In this document: in pieces, positions 43,850 through 52,209 of the stretch | Numbering within the stretch: position 1 is the stretch's first letter | Layout of the letters: every line of letters begins with the position of its first letter | Origin: Verrucomicrobiota bacterium | Lineage (GTDB): Bacteria; Verrucomicrobiota; Verrucomicrobiae; Limisphaerales; UBA11358 | NCBI GenBank assembly: GCA_014860005.1 | Contig: JACZKP010000124.1 | Location: forward strand, 26,024 to 90,023 | Length of the DNA: 64,000 bases | Reading direction: 5' to 3' | The notes under the pieces: generated by a model | Seen by the model: only the letters and a program-made list of their open reading frames with translations | Told to the model about the DNA's origin: nothing | Databases searched by the model: none | Translations under genes and position numbers: made by a program

Positions 43850-45616
43850 CTAGGGCAGGGGCATGCCGATGTCGTGGCTTAACCGGCTGGCCGCTTCAGG
43901 CGCGACCCATTTCACGAGGGCAACGAAATTGAGCAGCGTGGGGCTGTCGGGTTTGGCCTTGAACATGTTTCGCAGGCTGTTCACGACCTTGGTGTAGATG
44001 GCCGCATATTTCTCGTGCATCAAACGGCTGACGTAGGTTTCCAAAACGGCCTGGGCAATCGGGTCGGTCTTGCCATTGGCCAGATACGGGAGTTGACAGA
44101 AAATCCGAATCAACGAAATCACGTCCGCTTCGATGAGCGTGATCCAGCTTTGCTTGACCTCCTCAGCTTCATATTTGGCGTGCAACCGATCGCGAATGGC
44201 CGCAGCAACGGCGGCGGGGTCGGCTCGCCGTACGATCAGTTCCTTGATCTTGTCCCAGGCCAACTGCCGTTCCACTTCCGGCGAGAGTGTGGCGGAAGTT
44301 TTCAGTTCCTCCTCAAACTTGCCCAGCCCCAGTTCCGCGCCGAGCTTGCGGCCCAGAGCCTGGGCGTCCTCCCGGCGCATCCGGTCGCACGCCATGATGG
44401 CCCGCACGATCTGACGTTGCAGGTCCGGGTGAATGAGTTGTAGGAGCGGCGCCAATGTTTTGGGCGGCGGTGGTTTTTGCGGGGAAGTGGGAATGAGGTG
44501 CTTGACCAGTTCCGGGATGACTTCGTTCTGCACGACCTGATCGTGCTCGAGGTCCTTGCCGATGCGCAGCCGGAGGACATATTTGAGCGTGCGCGCCACC
44601 CCGTCGCCTTTGCCGACATTGTTTACCACCATCAGGCGATGATCCGGACTGATCACGAAAGCCAGCAGTTCTTCCGCCTGGAGGATTAGTTTTTCGTCGA
44701 GTGAGTCCTGGTCGCCAGTGAGCACCAATTGCTCGACCAATGCGGGCAGGCGCTGGGCAAAAATCACGTCCGGAGCTTCGGTGTTCTGGTTTTCGTAGTA
44801 GTGCAGCAGTTCCAGGATGAACGACAGTTTGAAGCAGGCAATCCTCTGCAATCGCGCTGGCTCCGTGTTCGTTTTGCTGCGCTGAACCTTCTCATACAAC
44901 GCCTGCAAGGCCTGGCGTTTATCGGCTGACAATCCGGAGGGTTGCTGGAACAGCGCTTCAGCATCGTTCTTGAAGGCGAGCACAATCTCGTCGGGTTTGG
45001 GGCGGGGATTCAGCTTGGGGTCGGTGGTCAGATCATTGAAGAAAATCAGGGCCTCCTCGCCGAATTCCCGGAGCACGCGCTCTTTGGGCAACTGGCCCTT
45101 CAGGAAACAACGATTGGCGCGAACCACGGCGGGGGAGAAGAACTCTTCCGGATGCGTAATGAGGGATTCAAGCATCGCTTTCTCCAGCGGGACATCCAGT
45201 TTGATCACAGCTTCCACTGCGGGTTTAACCGCCGCCGCCAGTTCGCGCTTGGTCTGGTCCAATGCCTTGAGCAGGGCGGGCTGCGAAAGGGCGGTTTCCA
45301 CTTTGCCTTTGGCCAGGGCGGCGCACACCTCGCTTACGTGGGCGTTGTGTTCGACGAGTCGGGAAACCTGCAAGCCCACGTCATTGATGGGCAGTCGGCT
45401 GACCAGGCCGGAAAGCAGCAACACCAGTTCGCTATGGGACTTCTGCCGGTGTTCGATCACCCGTTCCAGCAAGGCGCGGAGGACCTTGTTTTCCTGCTCG
45501 AGGGCGCAGCGTTCGGCCTCCAGTTGTCCCACTCGCAAATTCAGTTCGTGCCAGCCCTTTTGAACTTCATCCACGGACGTCACCGGGTGTTTCAAGATCA
45601 CGGTCTCGTGTGCCAT
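43850..45616 (-). CDS. Unrecognised protein with N-terminal coiled coil
   Basis: A 588-residue, probably cytoplasmic protein without signal peptide or membrane helix. Residues ~15-55 (ELNLRVGQLEAERCALEQEN then KVLRALLERVIEHRQK) are predicted coiled coil; the rest is mostly helical and charged. A segment HPEEFFSPAVVRANRCFLKG may mark a domain boundary. I recognise no enzyme or DNA-binding motif. Codon use is like the neighbours. ATG at 45616 is chosen over an upstream ATG at 45634 because the coiled coil starts soon after. It lies 130 bases downstream of the cytochrome locus in the opposite orientation to mtnP. Confidence 0.65.
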   Translation of the reverse strand: MAHETVILKHPVTSVDEVQKGWHELNLRVGQLEAERCALEQENKVLRALLERVIEHRQKSHSELVLLLSGLVSRLPINDVGLQVSRLVEHNAHVSEVCAALAKGKVETALSQPALLKALDQTKRELAAAVKPAVEAVIKLDVPLEKAMLESLITHPEEFFSPAVVRANRCFLKGQLPKERVLREFGEEALIFFNDLTTDPKLNPRPKPDEIVLAFKNDAEALFQQPSGLSADKRQALQALYEKVQRSKTNTEPARLQRIACFKLSFILELLHYYENQNTEAPDVIFAQRLPALVEQLVLTGDQDSLDEKLILQAEELLAFVISPDHRLMVVNNVGKGDGVARTLKYVLRLRIGKDLEHDQVVQNEVIPELVKHLIPTSPQKPPPPKTLAPLLQLIHPDLQRQIVRAIMACDRMRREDAQALGRKLGAELGLGKFEEELKTSATLSPEVERQLAWDKIKELIVRRADPAAVAAAIRDRLHAKYEAEEVKQSWITLIEADVISLIRIFCQLPYLANGKTDPIAQAVLETYVSRLMHEKYAAIYTKVVNSLRNMFKAKPDSPTLLNFVALVKWVAPEAASRLSHDIGMPLP

Positions 45617-45745
45617 GGGGTGAATCATCCTCAAAGAATCAGTCGCTTTCCACCCATTTTTTGGTCCGGTTCACGGACCTGCTATGAAGTCACCGAAACG
45701 CTGTCCGCCGCAGGAGCAGGCGTGGGGCGTTTCTATGCCGCGCGG

Positions 45746-47992
45746 TCAGAACCGGTATTGCAAGCTCGAGGAAACGTAGTGCGCCTGGTAGTCGTTGTTG
45801 CCGCCGGACGATTCATCCTCGTAGTCGAAGTAGCCGTATTTGAGGGTGAGGCGCAGGTTTTGCGTGAGTCGCCGGGTCAGGGTGGCGGTGACCCCGTGCT
45901 CCTCCGCGCCGGCGCCATACGGCACACCCACGCTGGAGTTGTCTTTGAAATTGTCCGCGCGGTAATAGGAGTACCCGACGTTCAGGTCGGTTTTGTCATC
46001 GAGCACCAGACCGGAGGAAAAATTCAGCGTCCAGTAATCGTTCTGCGCGTCGAGGATGGCCTGCGTGACATCGGATGCGGGCGATTTGGTTTCGCTGAGG
46101 ACGTAATTGAAGCCCGCCTGAAGATAAAGCCGCGACCACGGTGTCCAACTGACGTTCTGTGCGATGATGTGACTGGTCATTTCCGAGGATTCCACCCGGC
46201 CCAGGCCGGAAATCGAGTCCGGCTTCGTGTTGATGGTGGACAACTGATATTCATAACGGCTTACGAGCGTGAGGTTCTTAAGCGGGCGCACGGTGACCCG
46301 CACGTTGCCGTCGTAGGTCTCAAAGTCCTGCATCACCAGATAGGCGGGATAGCGATTGCCGCCGGCGTTTGGCGTGTTGTCCACCGAATGGTCGTAGTCG
46401 TACTCGTTGAGTTTGTAATAGCCGCCGGCGTCAATGCTGAAACTGCGCGTCGCGTACCACTTGGCCCCGGCGCTGTACTTTTGGAAGAAGCGGGTGTCCT
46501 CGGTTTCCCGTGCGATGGGCGCCGTGGGCCCGATGCCACCGTTTTCATCCCGGTTGCCTTCGCCCTGCGTCCATTCGCCGCGCGCGTAGAACACCCAGTT
46601 GGTTACGCCCGTGTAACGGAGGTCGAGACGTTCGCGCACATCGAGGCGGTCGCCATCGGTGTTCCCGGTAAAACTGCCGGAGGGATTGGCGCCGGTTTGG
46701 AAACCCCGTGACTCGGCGTCCCAATCCTCGCGCTGGATGCGCACGGAGGGCACAATCGTGAAGTGCTGGAACGGGATGAACATGAGATTCAGATTGGCCA
46801 CATATTCCTGCTTGCGCGAATTGCCGACGAGGTTGGTGTAGCCGGTGCCGTTGGCGGGATTGGGAACAAAAACCACATCGAATTCATCCCCGTAAATGCG
46901 GCTGCCGGTGAAGTCGTTGTCGAGGTCCGTGAACGAGAAACCAGTGGAGAAGAACAGGTTTTTCTTGATCCACGTTTCGCTGAACGCGTGGACGTTGAAC
47001 AGATCGTAACTGGCGCCTTCGCGGTCCGTGACGCGGCGCTGCGGGGCTGGATCAGGTTGAGGCCAAAAGGTCATCTTGCGGCTGTTGTCCAGGTCCGTGG
47101 TTTCGTAGCGCAAGCCCAAGCCGAGTGCGGTGGCTTTGATCTGATGCTTCGCGTCGAGTTCGAAGATGTGCGATTCCTCGTCAATGTCATAGAAGCTGGG
47201 ACTCAGACCTCGCGTCAGGCTCGTGCCGGTGGGATGGGTTGGCCCCCAGATAGTGGAACTCTTTTCGCCGTCACGGTAGCGGCGGGTGTACTTGAAAGTG
47301 AACGCCGGCAGGTTTTTGAGGGTCAGGCCCACTTCTGCGGAAAACTCGCCGCGATCCAGCGCGAGGGCGTCGCTGGATTCCCGCAACTCATACCAGACAT
47401 CGCCCGGCGAATACCAGCCGCCGTCGCCATTGTACCAGGTGCGGAAGTTCTCGTACTTGAAACGCAAAAAACCGAGGTTCTCTTTCGCCAGATCGAGGCT
47501 GAGTTTGTAGTCCTCGTTGTCAAAAATGCTGCGTCCATCCAGCGTGAGCGCGAAGCCTTTGCCGAGATCGCTTTGGTAATGAAAATCCTCGATCCCGCCA
47601 AACGCCTTGTGCTCCGTGCGGTGGCGTTGCTGGAATTGCTGCCTGCTGCCGCTGGTGAAGAAACCGCCGCCGGACAGCTCGATCCAACTGGTGTAAGTCT
47701 CCGTCCCGCCTTCAAAGATTTCCTCGGGGCTGAGTTTCGTTTCTTCCTCCGTCTCGGTTTCCTCCGCTTCGGTCTCTTCCATTTCCTCGGCGCCTTCGGG
47801 TTTTTCCTCTTCGGCCTCGGCTTGCTTCTCCTCCGTGCCGGATGAATTCTCCGCACTGGCTGGCTTCTCGGGTTCCTCGGCCCTGGCGTCCAGGCCGGCA
47901 ATCAACAGCCCGGCCAGCAGCAGCGCCTGTCCCCGCAGCAGGTGTGTTAACATCCGCTGCCATCCGTGTCCCCATGCTGGTGTTGCTTTCAT
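45746..47992 (-). CDS. MtrB/PioB-like outer-membrane beta-barrel protein
   Basis: A 748-residue outer-membrane porin. A signal peptide (LLRGQALLLAGLLIAGLDARA) is followed by a very acidic segment (residues ~33-90, rich in Glu and Thr) and then a long series of alternating beta strands. The last strand (VSSSLQYRF) ends in the aromatic residue needed for barrel insertion; the preceding LRLTLKYGYFDYEDES is typical of the MtrB/PioB family. These barrels sheath a multihaem cytochrome to pass electrons through the outer membrane. The cytochrome gene lies directly upstream (18 bases). No N-terminal CxxC, found in Shewanella MtrB, is present. Confidence 0.75.
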   Translation of the reverse strand: MKATPAWGHGWQRMLTHLLRGQALLLAGLLIAGLDARAEEPEKPASAENSSGTEEKQAEAEEEKPEGAEEMEETEAEETETEEETKLSPEEIFEGGTETYTSWIELSGGGFFTSGSRQQFQQRHRTEHKAFGGIEDFHYQSDLGKGFALTLDGRSIFDNEDYKLSLDLAKENLGFLRFKYENFRTWYNGDGGWYSPGDVWYELRESSDALALDRGEFSAEVGLTLKNLPAFTFKYTRRYRDGEKSSTIWGPTHPTGTSLTRGLSPSFYDIDEESHIFELDAKHQIKATALGLGLRYETTDLDNSRKMTFWPQPDPAPQRRVTDREGASYDLFNVHAFSETWIKKNLFFSTGFSFTDLDNDFTGSRIYGDEFDVVFVPNPANGTGYTNLVGNSRKQEYVANLNLMFIPFQHFTIVPSVRIQREDWDAESRGFQTGANPSGSFTGNTDGDRLDVRERLDLRYTGVTNWVFYARGEWTQGEGNRDENGGIGPTAPIARETEDTRFFQKYSAGAKWYATRSFSIDAGGYYKLNEYDYDHSVDNTPNAGGNRYPAYLVMQDFETYDGNVRVTVRPLKNLTLVSRYEYQLSTINTKPDSISGLGRVESSEMTSHIIAQNVSWTPWSRLYLQAGFNYVLSETKSPASDVTQAILDAQNDYWTLNFSSGLVLDDKTDLNVGYSYYRADNFKDNSSVGVPYGAGAEEHGVTATLTRRLTQNLRLTLKYGYFDYEDESSGGNNDYQAHYVSSSLQYRF

Positions 47993-48010
47993 GTGCTTCA
48001 AGGTTGCCGG

Positions 48011-48868
48011 TTAGAATCTGAGCGATGAACTGACGCGCGAGCCGTGAACTGCCTCGTGACAGCCGGCGGTCCAGCAATTCCCCTGTTGCACGCGCAAGGT
48101 GTGGTCCGAGCCGCCAATCAGGAGTTGTCCGTTGCGGACGGTTTGGAAATGGCACTTGAGACAGAGGTTGGAGTCGCGAACCGTCAGCATCTTCGCGTTG
48201 ACCGAGCCGTGCGCGTCGTGACAGGTCGTGCAGCCTTCATTCATGGCCTCGTGTGCGAACACATGCGGACCGCGCTGGGCGGGATGACATTTCAAGCAGC
48301 CTTCATTGCGCGACAACATCGCCATGCCGCCGGACGTGTGCGCCGAACCCTTGTGCGGAGAGTGACATTCGGTGCAGGTCATCCGGCCTTCGGGCACGGG
48401 ATGGTGGCTGGCGAGGTTGAACTTGCCGCGGATGTCCGCATGGCAATCGAAGCAAACCGTCTGGGTCGTGCGCGGCGGGGGATTTGAAAACTGCGCCCCG
48501 GGATCGCTGGAAACCGGACGTCCGGCGGTGAAACTGTAGGGCGGCATGATTTCGCCCCCGGAATCCGAGTGCAGGCTGCCGGGTCCATGACACGATTCAC
48601 ACCCGACATTCTTCGCGTTGGGACCCTCCGCGATCAGACGTGCGTGGTCAGCGGTGGCGAAGTCGCGATAGATTTCCTCGTGACACTGTGCACATTCCTT
48701 GGAGCCGATATAATTGGCCCCGGGCACTTCCGGCAGCACCACGGCCAGGCGATTCACGGTACGGCAGGAAATTCCGCTCATTACCAGCACGATCCCGCAC
48801 GCCGTAAAGGCGAGCGGTTTTGCCCAGCGATCCGGCAGTTTCCTGAGTGCGTCAAAGTTGAGCTTCAT
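48011..48868 (-). CDS. MtrA/DmsE-like periplasmic multihaem cytochrome c, eight haem sites
   Basis: A 285-residue exported cytochrome. Seven canonical CxxCH sites begin at residues 59, 90, 139, 165, 191, 213 and 236, and one wider site CWTAGCH begins at 265. The surrounding sequence (GSKECAQCHEEIYRDF, ASHHPVPEGRMTCTECHSPH, CTTCHDAHGSVN, CLKCHFQTV) is that of the decahaem DmsE/MtrA/PioA group, here with two haems fewer. The N-terminus has one hydrophobic segment. It is 18 bases upstream of the barrel gene and downstream of the nine-haem gene, giving the order nine-haem cytochrome > MtrA-like > barrel. Confidence 0.88.
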   Translation of the reverse strand: MKLNFDALRKLPDRWAKPLAFTACGIVLVMSGISCRTVNRLAVVLPEVPGANYIGSKECAQCHEEIYRDFATADHARLIAEGPNAKNVGCESCHGPGSLHSDSGGEIMPPYSFTAGRPVSSDPGAQFSNPPPRTTQTVCFDCHADIRGKFNLASHHPVPEGRMTCTECHSPHKGSAHTSGGMAMLSRNEGCLKCHPAQRGPHVFAHEAMNEGCTTCHDAHGSVNAKMLTVRDSNLCLKCHFQTVRNGQLLIGGSDHTLRVQQGNCWTAGCHEAVHGSRVSSSLRF

Positions 48869-48954
48869 CTTGAGGTGTCGGTTGTCGGTCGTATCAGATT
48901 CATCCCGCGTAACGCTCGCCCTGAATTCCTAATTCCATCCTGCGCCAAGTCATC

Positions 48955-50631
48955 TCACTTGTTTAGTTCCTGCTGGATCCAACTGCGGGCGGCGTCGAGC
49001 AGCTTGATGGAATGAGGGCCGTTGTGAACGCCGTAACTGCCGTCATACTTTACCAGGTACAAATTGAAACGCGCTTTTTTGATCGCCTCCGGAATTTGGG
49101 CCTGTTCCGTGGCGGTTGGGCCAGCGCCGCCGGACGAGAGATCACCCGCATTGGTGAATTCCCAGGCCCGCGCGCCGTATTTCGAGCGCAACGCTTCAGG
49201 CGCTTTGGTCGTGGCCCAAAGGTCCAGCGCGGCCTTCAACTGATCAATCTGGGTGGACACCGCCATAATGGTGAATTGCGTGAGCAATTCCGGGAAAGGA
49301 TGGCATGTGACGCAACTTTCGTAGGACTCGAGCTTGAATGTGTGGCCGGTGATCGCCGGTTGGTCCGCGCCCTGAGATTCCCCGGTTTGCATGTGGCAAG
49401 TGACGCATTGTTTCGCCAGCAACCGTCCGTGACCCGACGTTCCCGCCGGCGCCGTCCCCGCCGGCAGTTCGCCAATGCTCCCGAGCATCATGTTGTACTG
49501 CGGCGAGTGATGCGGCGGGCGGGCGGCGCTGTTCCAGGCGGCGCCGCGATGATTGTGGCATTGCGCGCAGACATTGATGTTCGGATCGTACTTGTTCGCG
49601 AAGACTTCGGAAGTGGTGAGAAAGTAATCGTTCGTGGAAGCCACTGGATTGCGCAACTGATGCGGATGCGTGGTTTCCTGATGCGGATTGTGGCAGACCA
49701 CACACGAAACGCCGATGTTGGCATCGCCCGCCACCGCCACCGCCGGGTCGAGCCCCTTGAGCAATGCCAGTCGCGACGAGCCGGAATGACAGCGTCCACA
49801 ACTGTTGATCCGGCCCGCCGGGTTCATGTCCTCCGTGACGATGGCGTGAGCGGAGGCGGCCCAATCCTCGTATAATCCGGGGTGAGGATAATCCGGTTGA
49901 TGAACGCCCATGTGACAGCCGCCGCAAAGTTGACCCGCAATCTCGACGCGGGGCCGGACGAGCGGATCATTTTCATTGGCCGCATGCAGGGCCGCAGGAC
50001 CATGGCAGCTTTCGCACTGTACGCCCGCCAGGTGGGCGCGGCTGGCGTCGTTCTCCTTGAAGCCGGTTGCGGTGCCGTAACACACCGTGTGGCAGGGGAG
50101 ACAGGATTTGTTGTTCTGCTGGCCAATGTCCTGAAGCGTTTTGTAGGCCCGCGCATGACTGGTATCCAAAGTGGAGGCATGAACGCCGGCATGACATTCC
50201 TCGCACGCGCGGTCACCGGCGAATTGCGGCAATGGACCGGACACGCGGAAGAACGCGTTGCTGTAAAGCACGTCAATGGTGGCGGTGTTCGAGAACTGCG
50301 GACCGGTCACCGCCTGCCAGTGCGGATCCGCGAGCGATCGTTTGAGCCAGACTTGGTAAGGCCCACAGGAGTTCTGCCAGTTCAATGTGATTTTGTTACT
50401 GGCGGTTTGAACGCTCGTGATCAGCGGCACCGTCGGCATGCCGCCCGGTGTCGGAACGGTAATGTGCCCGCGTTCAACCCCGTTGGCGGATGGGCATAGC
50501 AGCACAACTGTGCTGACGATCAAGCCTAGCGCGATGGCGCGCGGGTTGCAGGTTGATGAACTTGTCCGGGGAAGCGACCGGAGACCTTTAGTGATGGCTG
50601 CGACGGCTTCAGATGTCCTATGGTGGCCCAT
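48955..50631 (-). CDS. Exported nine-haem cytochrome c with FN3-like N-terminal module
   Basis: A 558-residue exported cytochrome with nine CxxCH motifs (CEECH, CLPCH, CESCH, CGGCH, CGRCH, CVVCH, CAQCH, CVTCH, CVTCH). An N-terminal module (KITLNWQNSCGPYQVWLKRS ... AFFRVSG) resembles the FYRV-type modules of other exported proteins here. The C-terminus has LVKYDGSYGVHNGPHSIKLL, shared with the paralogue at 52210. ATG at 50631 gives a signal peptide (ALGLIVSTVVLLCPSANG); an in-frame start at 50688 adds a doubtful basic stretch. First gene of the minus-strand conduit run. Surface location is inferred from gene order and the Ig-like module. Confidence 0.85.
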   Translation of the reverse strand: MGHHRTSEAVAAITKGLRSLPRTSSSTCNPRAIALGLIVSTVVLLCPSANGVERGHITVPTPGGMPTVPLITSVQTASNKITLNWQNSCGPYQVWLKRSLADPHWQAVTGPQFSNTATIDVLYSNAFFRVSGPLPQFAGDRACEECHAGVHASTLDTSHARAYKTLQDIGQQNNKSCLPCHTVCYGTATGFKENDASRAHLAGVQCESCHGPAALHAANENDPLVRPRVEIAGQLCGGCHMGVHQPDYPHPGLYEDWAASAHAIVTEDMNPAGRINSCGRCHSGSSRLALLKGLDPAVAVAGDANIGVSCVVCHNPHQETTHPHQLRNPVASTNDYFLTTSEVFANKYDPNINVCAQCHNHRGAAWNSAARPPHHSPQYNMMLGSIGELPAGTAPAGTSGHGRLLAKQCVTCHMQTGESQGADQPAITGHTFKLESYESCVTCHPFPELLTQFTIMAVSTQIDQLKAALDLWATTKAPEALRSKYGARAWEFTNAGDLSSGGAGPTATEQAQIPEAIKKARFNLYLVKYDGSYGVHNGPHSIKLLDAARSWIQQELNK

Positions 50632-50925
50632 ACGTATGCATCCAACTCTACGCCGTTGGCCGGTTCGGGCTATGCAGATATTGCCCATATCCTCGCGTAT
50701 TTTGTTGTGCTACTTCTGTTCGGCGGGAGCAGCATCCCATCACCCTCCCCGTGACGCAAGGCCAATGAAAGCGGAAATGCAATTTGAGCGGCGACAACAG
50801 CACGGCCGAAAGCAACGCCGCTGCTAGACCGGCGGGGCAAAAAATGGCCGGCTCAAGTTTTCCTCGCCTGCCCCGGCCATCTCTGCTAGACGGAAACCGA
50901 AGTATTGGAGATCAGGACACGTGCC
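50632..50925. other. Divergent spacer in the cytochrome locus with overlapping inverted repeats
   Basis: The 294-base gap between the two divergent halves of the locus. It contains two overlapping inverted-repeat pairs: GGGGCA (50834-50839) with TGCCCC (50869-50874), and ATGGCCGG (50844-50851) with CCGGCCAT (50873-50880). The pairs are interleaved, so they exclude each other or form a pseudoknot. A 9-base direct repeat, CTGCTAGAC, lies at 50821 and 50883. No known riboswitch is recognised. Confidence 0.35.
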
Positions 50926-51885
50926 ATGAAAGGAATCGCGTCGGACAGGATTAACCGGATTGAGACCAAGCAGCCACTGCGATCAGGTGTGCATGCCCGG
51001 TCGCAGATCGTCGTTCTGCTGGTTGGCTTGGTGCTTGGGCTTGCGCTGGGTGCGCTCTGGGTGTTTCGCGCCGCAAGTCACAAAGAGCCAACCGGAGTTG
51101 CTGAGGCGTTGTCGGAGCGGGCGGAATTCGCCGGATTGACAGAAGCGACGAAGTCAGTCTTGCAGCGTTTGGACACCCGTGTGGAAATCCGCTTTTATTC
51201 GCTCCTGGGCGGAACCCGCGCCGCCGAAGCGTTGGAGGATTTTGCCGGTCGGGTGGAAGGATTGTTGTCTGCTTATCAGCGCGCGGGTGGGGGCAAAATC
51301 GGGGTGACGCGCATTACTGCCGCGGATCGTGATGCGAAGGCGGCGGCGTTGTCGGATGGCCTCGAGCCGCTCACTGTTGGCCGTGGCGAGCAGGGATATC
51401 TCGGCATCGCTGTGGAGGCGCGTCAGGAAAAGGTGGCGTTGCCGCGGCTGCTGGCGGAGTGGGAGCCGGCGTTGGAATTTGATTTAAGCCGGGCCATCGC
51501 GCGCGTGAGCGGCGGATCGGCAACCGTCCCGGCGAGTCCGGTGCTCAATCCAGCCCCGGTGGATTCGGTTTCCGCCGAAGAAGTGACCCGCGCGCTGCCC
51601 AACCTCGCGGCGTTGTCTCTGGAAGAGGCGACTCAGAAGTTGCGCGAAGCGGCGCTCGAAGAGTTCAAGGCGGCGGTGAACGAAATGCAGGTCAAGGTGA
51701 ATGAAGCCCAGCAACGCCTCGCAAAGGCACGCGGGCAGAACTCTGAAGCCGAGCTGGCGTCCGCCGTGAAACAACTCCGGCAACTGCAATCGGAACAAAG
51801 CGAATCACTCGCGCAAATATCGCGACGACTCCAGGCCCGTATCGCCGCAGTGGAACGGATGAAGGGCACTCAGCCGCAACCTTGA
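50926..51885 (+). CDS. Single-pass membrane protein with GldG/ABC-auxiliary-like domain
   Basis: A 319-residue protein: a short basic cytoplasmic part, one helix (QIVVLLVGLVLGLALGALWVF), then a periplasmic domain with LTEATKSVLQRLDTRVEIRF, GKIGVTRITAADRDAKAAAL and QGYLGIAVEARQEKVALPRL, which resembles the GldG-type auxiliary domain of ABC transporters. A long C-terminal coiled coil (VNEAQQRLAKARGQNSEAEL onward) follows. No ABC ATPase or permease is nearby. Together with the downstream nine-haem gene it suggests a membrane-anchored helper of the cytochrome locus. ATG at 50926 is preferred to 50905. Confidence 0.6.
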   Translation: MKGIASDRINRIETKQPLRSGVHARSQIVVLLVGLVLGLALGALWVFRAASHKEPTGVAEALSERAEFAGLTEATKSVLQRLDTRVEIRFYSLLGGTRAAEALEDFAGRVEGLLSAYQRAGGGKIGVTRITAADRDAKAAALSDGLEPLTVGRGEQGYLGIAVEARQEKVALPRLLAEWEPALEFDLSRAIARVSGGSATVPASPVLNPAPVDSVSAEEVTRALPNLAALSLEEATQKLREAALEEFKAAVNEMQVKVNEAQQRLAKARGQNSEAELASAVKQLRQLQSEQSESLAQISRRLQARIAAVERMKGTQPQP

Positions 51886-52209
51886 TAATTTGTGGGCAAC
51901 GAGTTGCAGAGTTGCGATTCTGTTCCTGGGTGGGTTCAATTGGGGGTGAGCCGCTAACCGGAACTTGTTCACGCTGCCGTATTGGAGGGTCTGGTCGGCG
52001 CACGGCCATTCGCGTGAGGGTTCGCGTGAATTGCGTTAATACTGGCCGCCTGAAGTCAATCATTCCTGCCTCGCCATTTTTCTGGTTGCCGTCTGCCGGG
52101 CAAGGGATGTTTGGTTTTTGGCAAAAGCGGAGTAGCTCGTTTCAAGGGCAGGCTTATGCTCACCGCAAGTTGTGTGAAATAGAAAGTTCCAATCCTCAAA
52201 AGTGCGATT
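51886..52209. other. Gene-free leader before second nine-haem cytochrome
   Basis: Three hundred and twenty-four bases with no supportable ORF. The element TTCGCGTGA occurs twice around 52008-52030. It was checked for a GEMM-type (c-di-GMP) riboswitch, common before multihaem genes in other bacteria; the conserved core was not found. No clear promoter was identified. Confidence 0.5.

Noticed and set aside
44942..46711. 589-residue plus-strand frame
   Set aside because: Antisense to the unknown gene and the barrel gene; both of those have signal or coiled-coil features and good family character.
51886..52209. c-di-GMP (GEMM) riboswitch before the nine-haem cytochrome
   Set aside because: The conserved GEMM core was looked for in this leader and in 50632-50925 and not found; only a partial GACGCAAGGCC resemblance near 50756.
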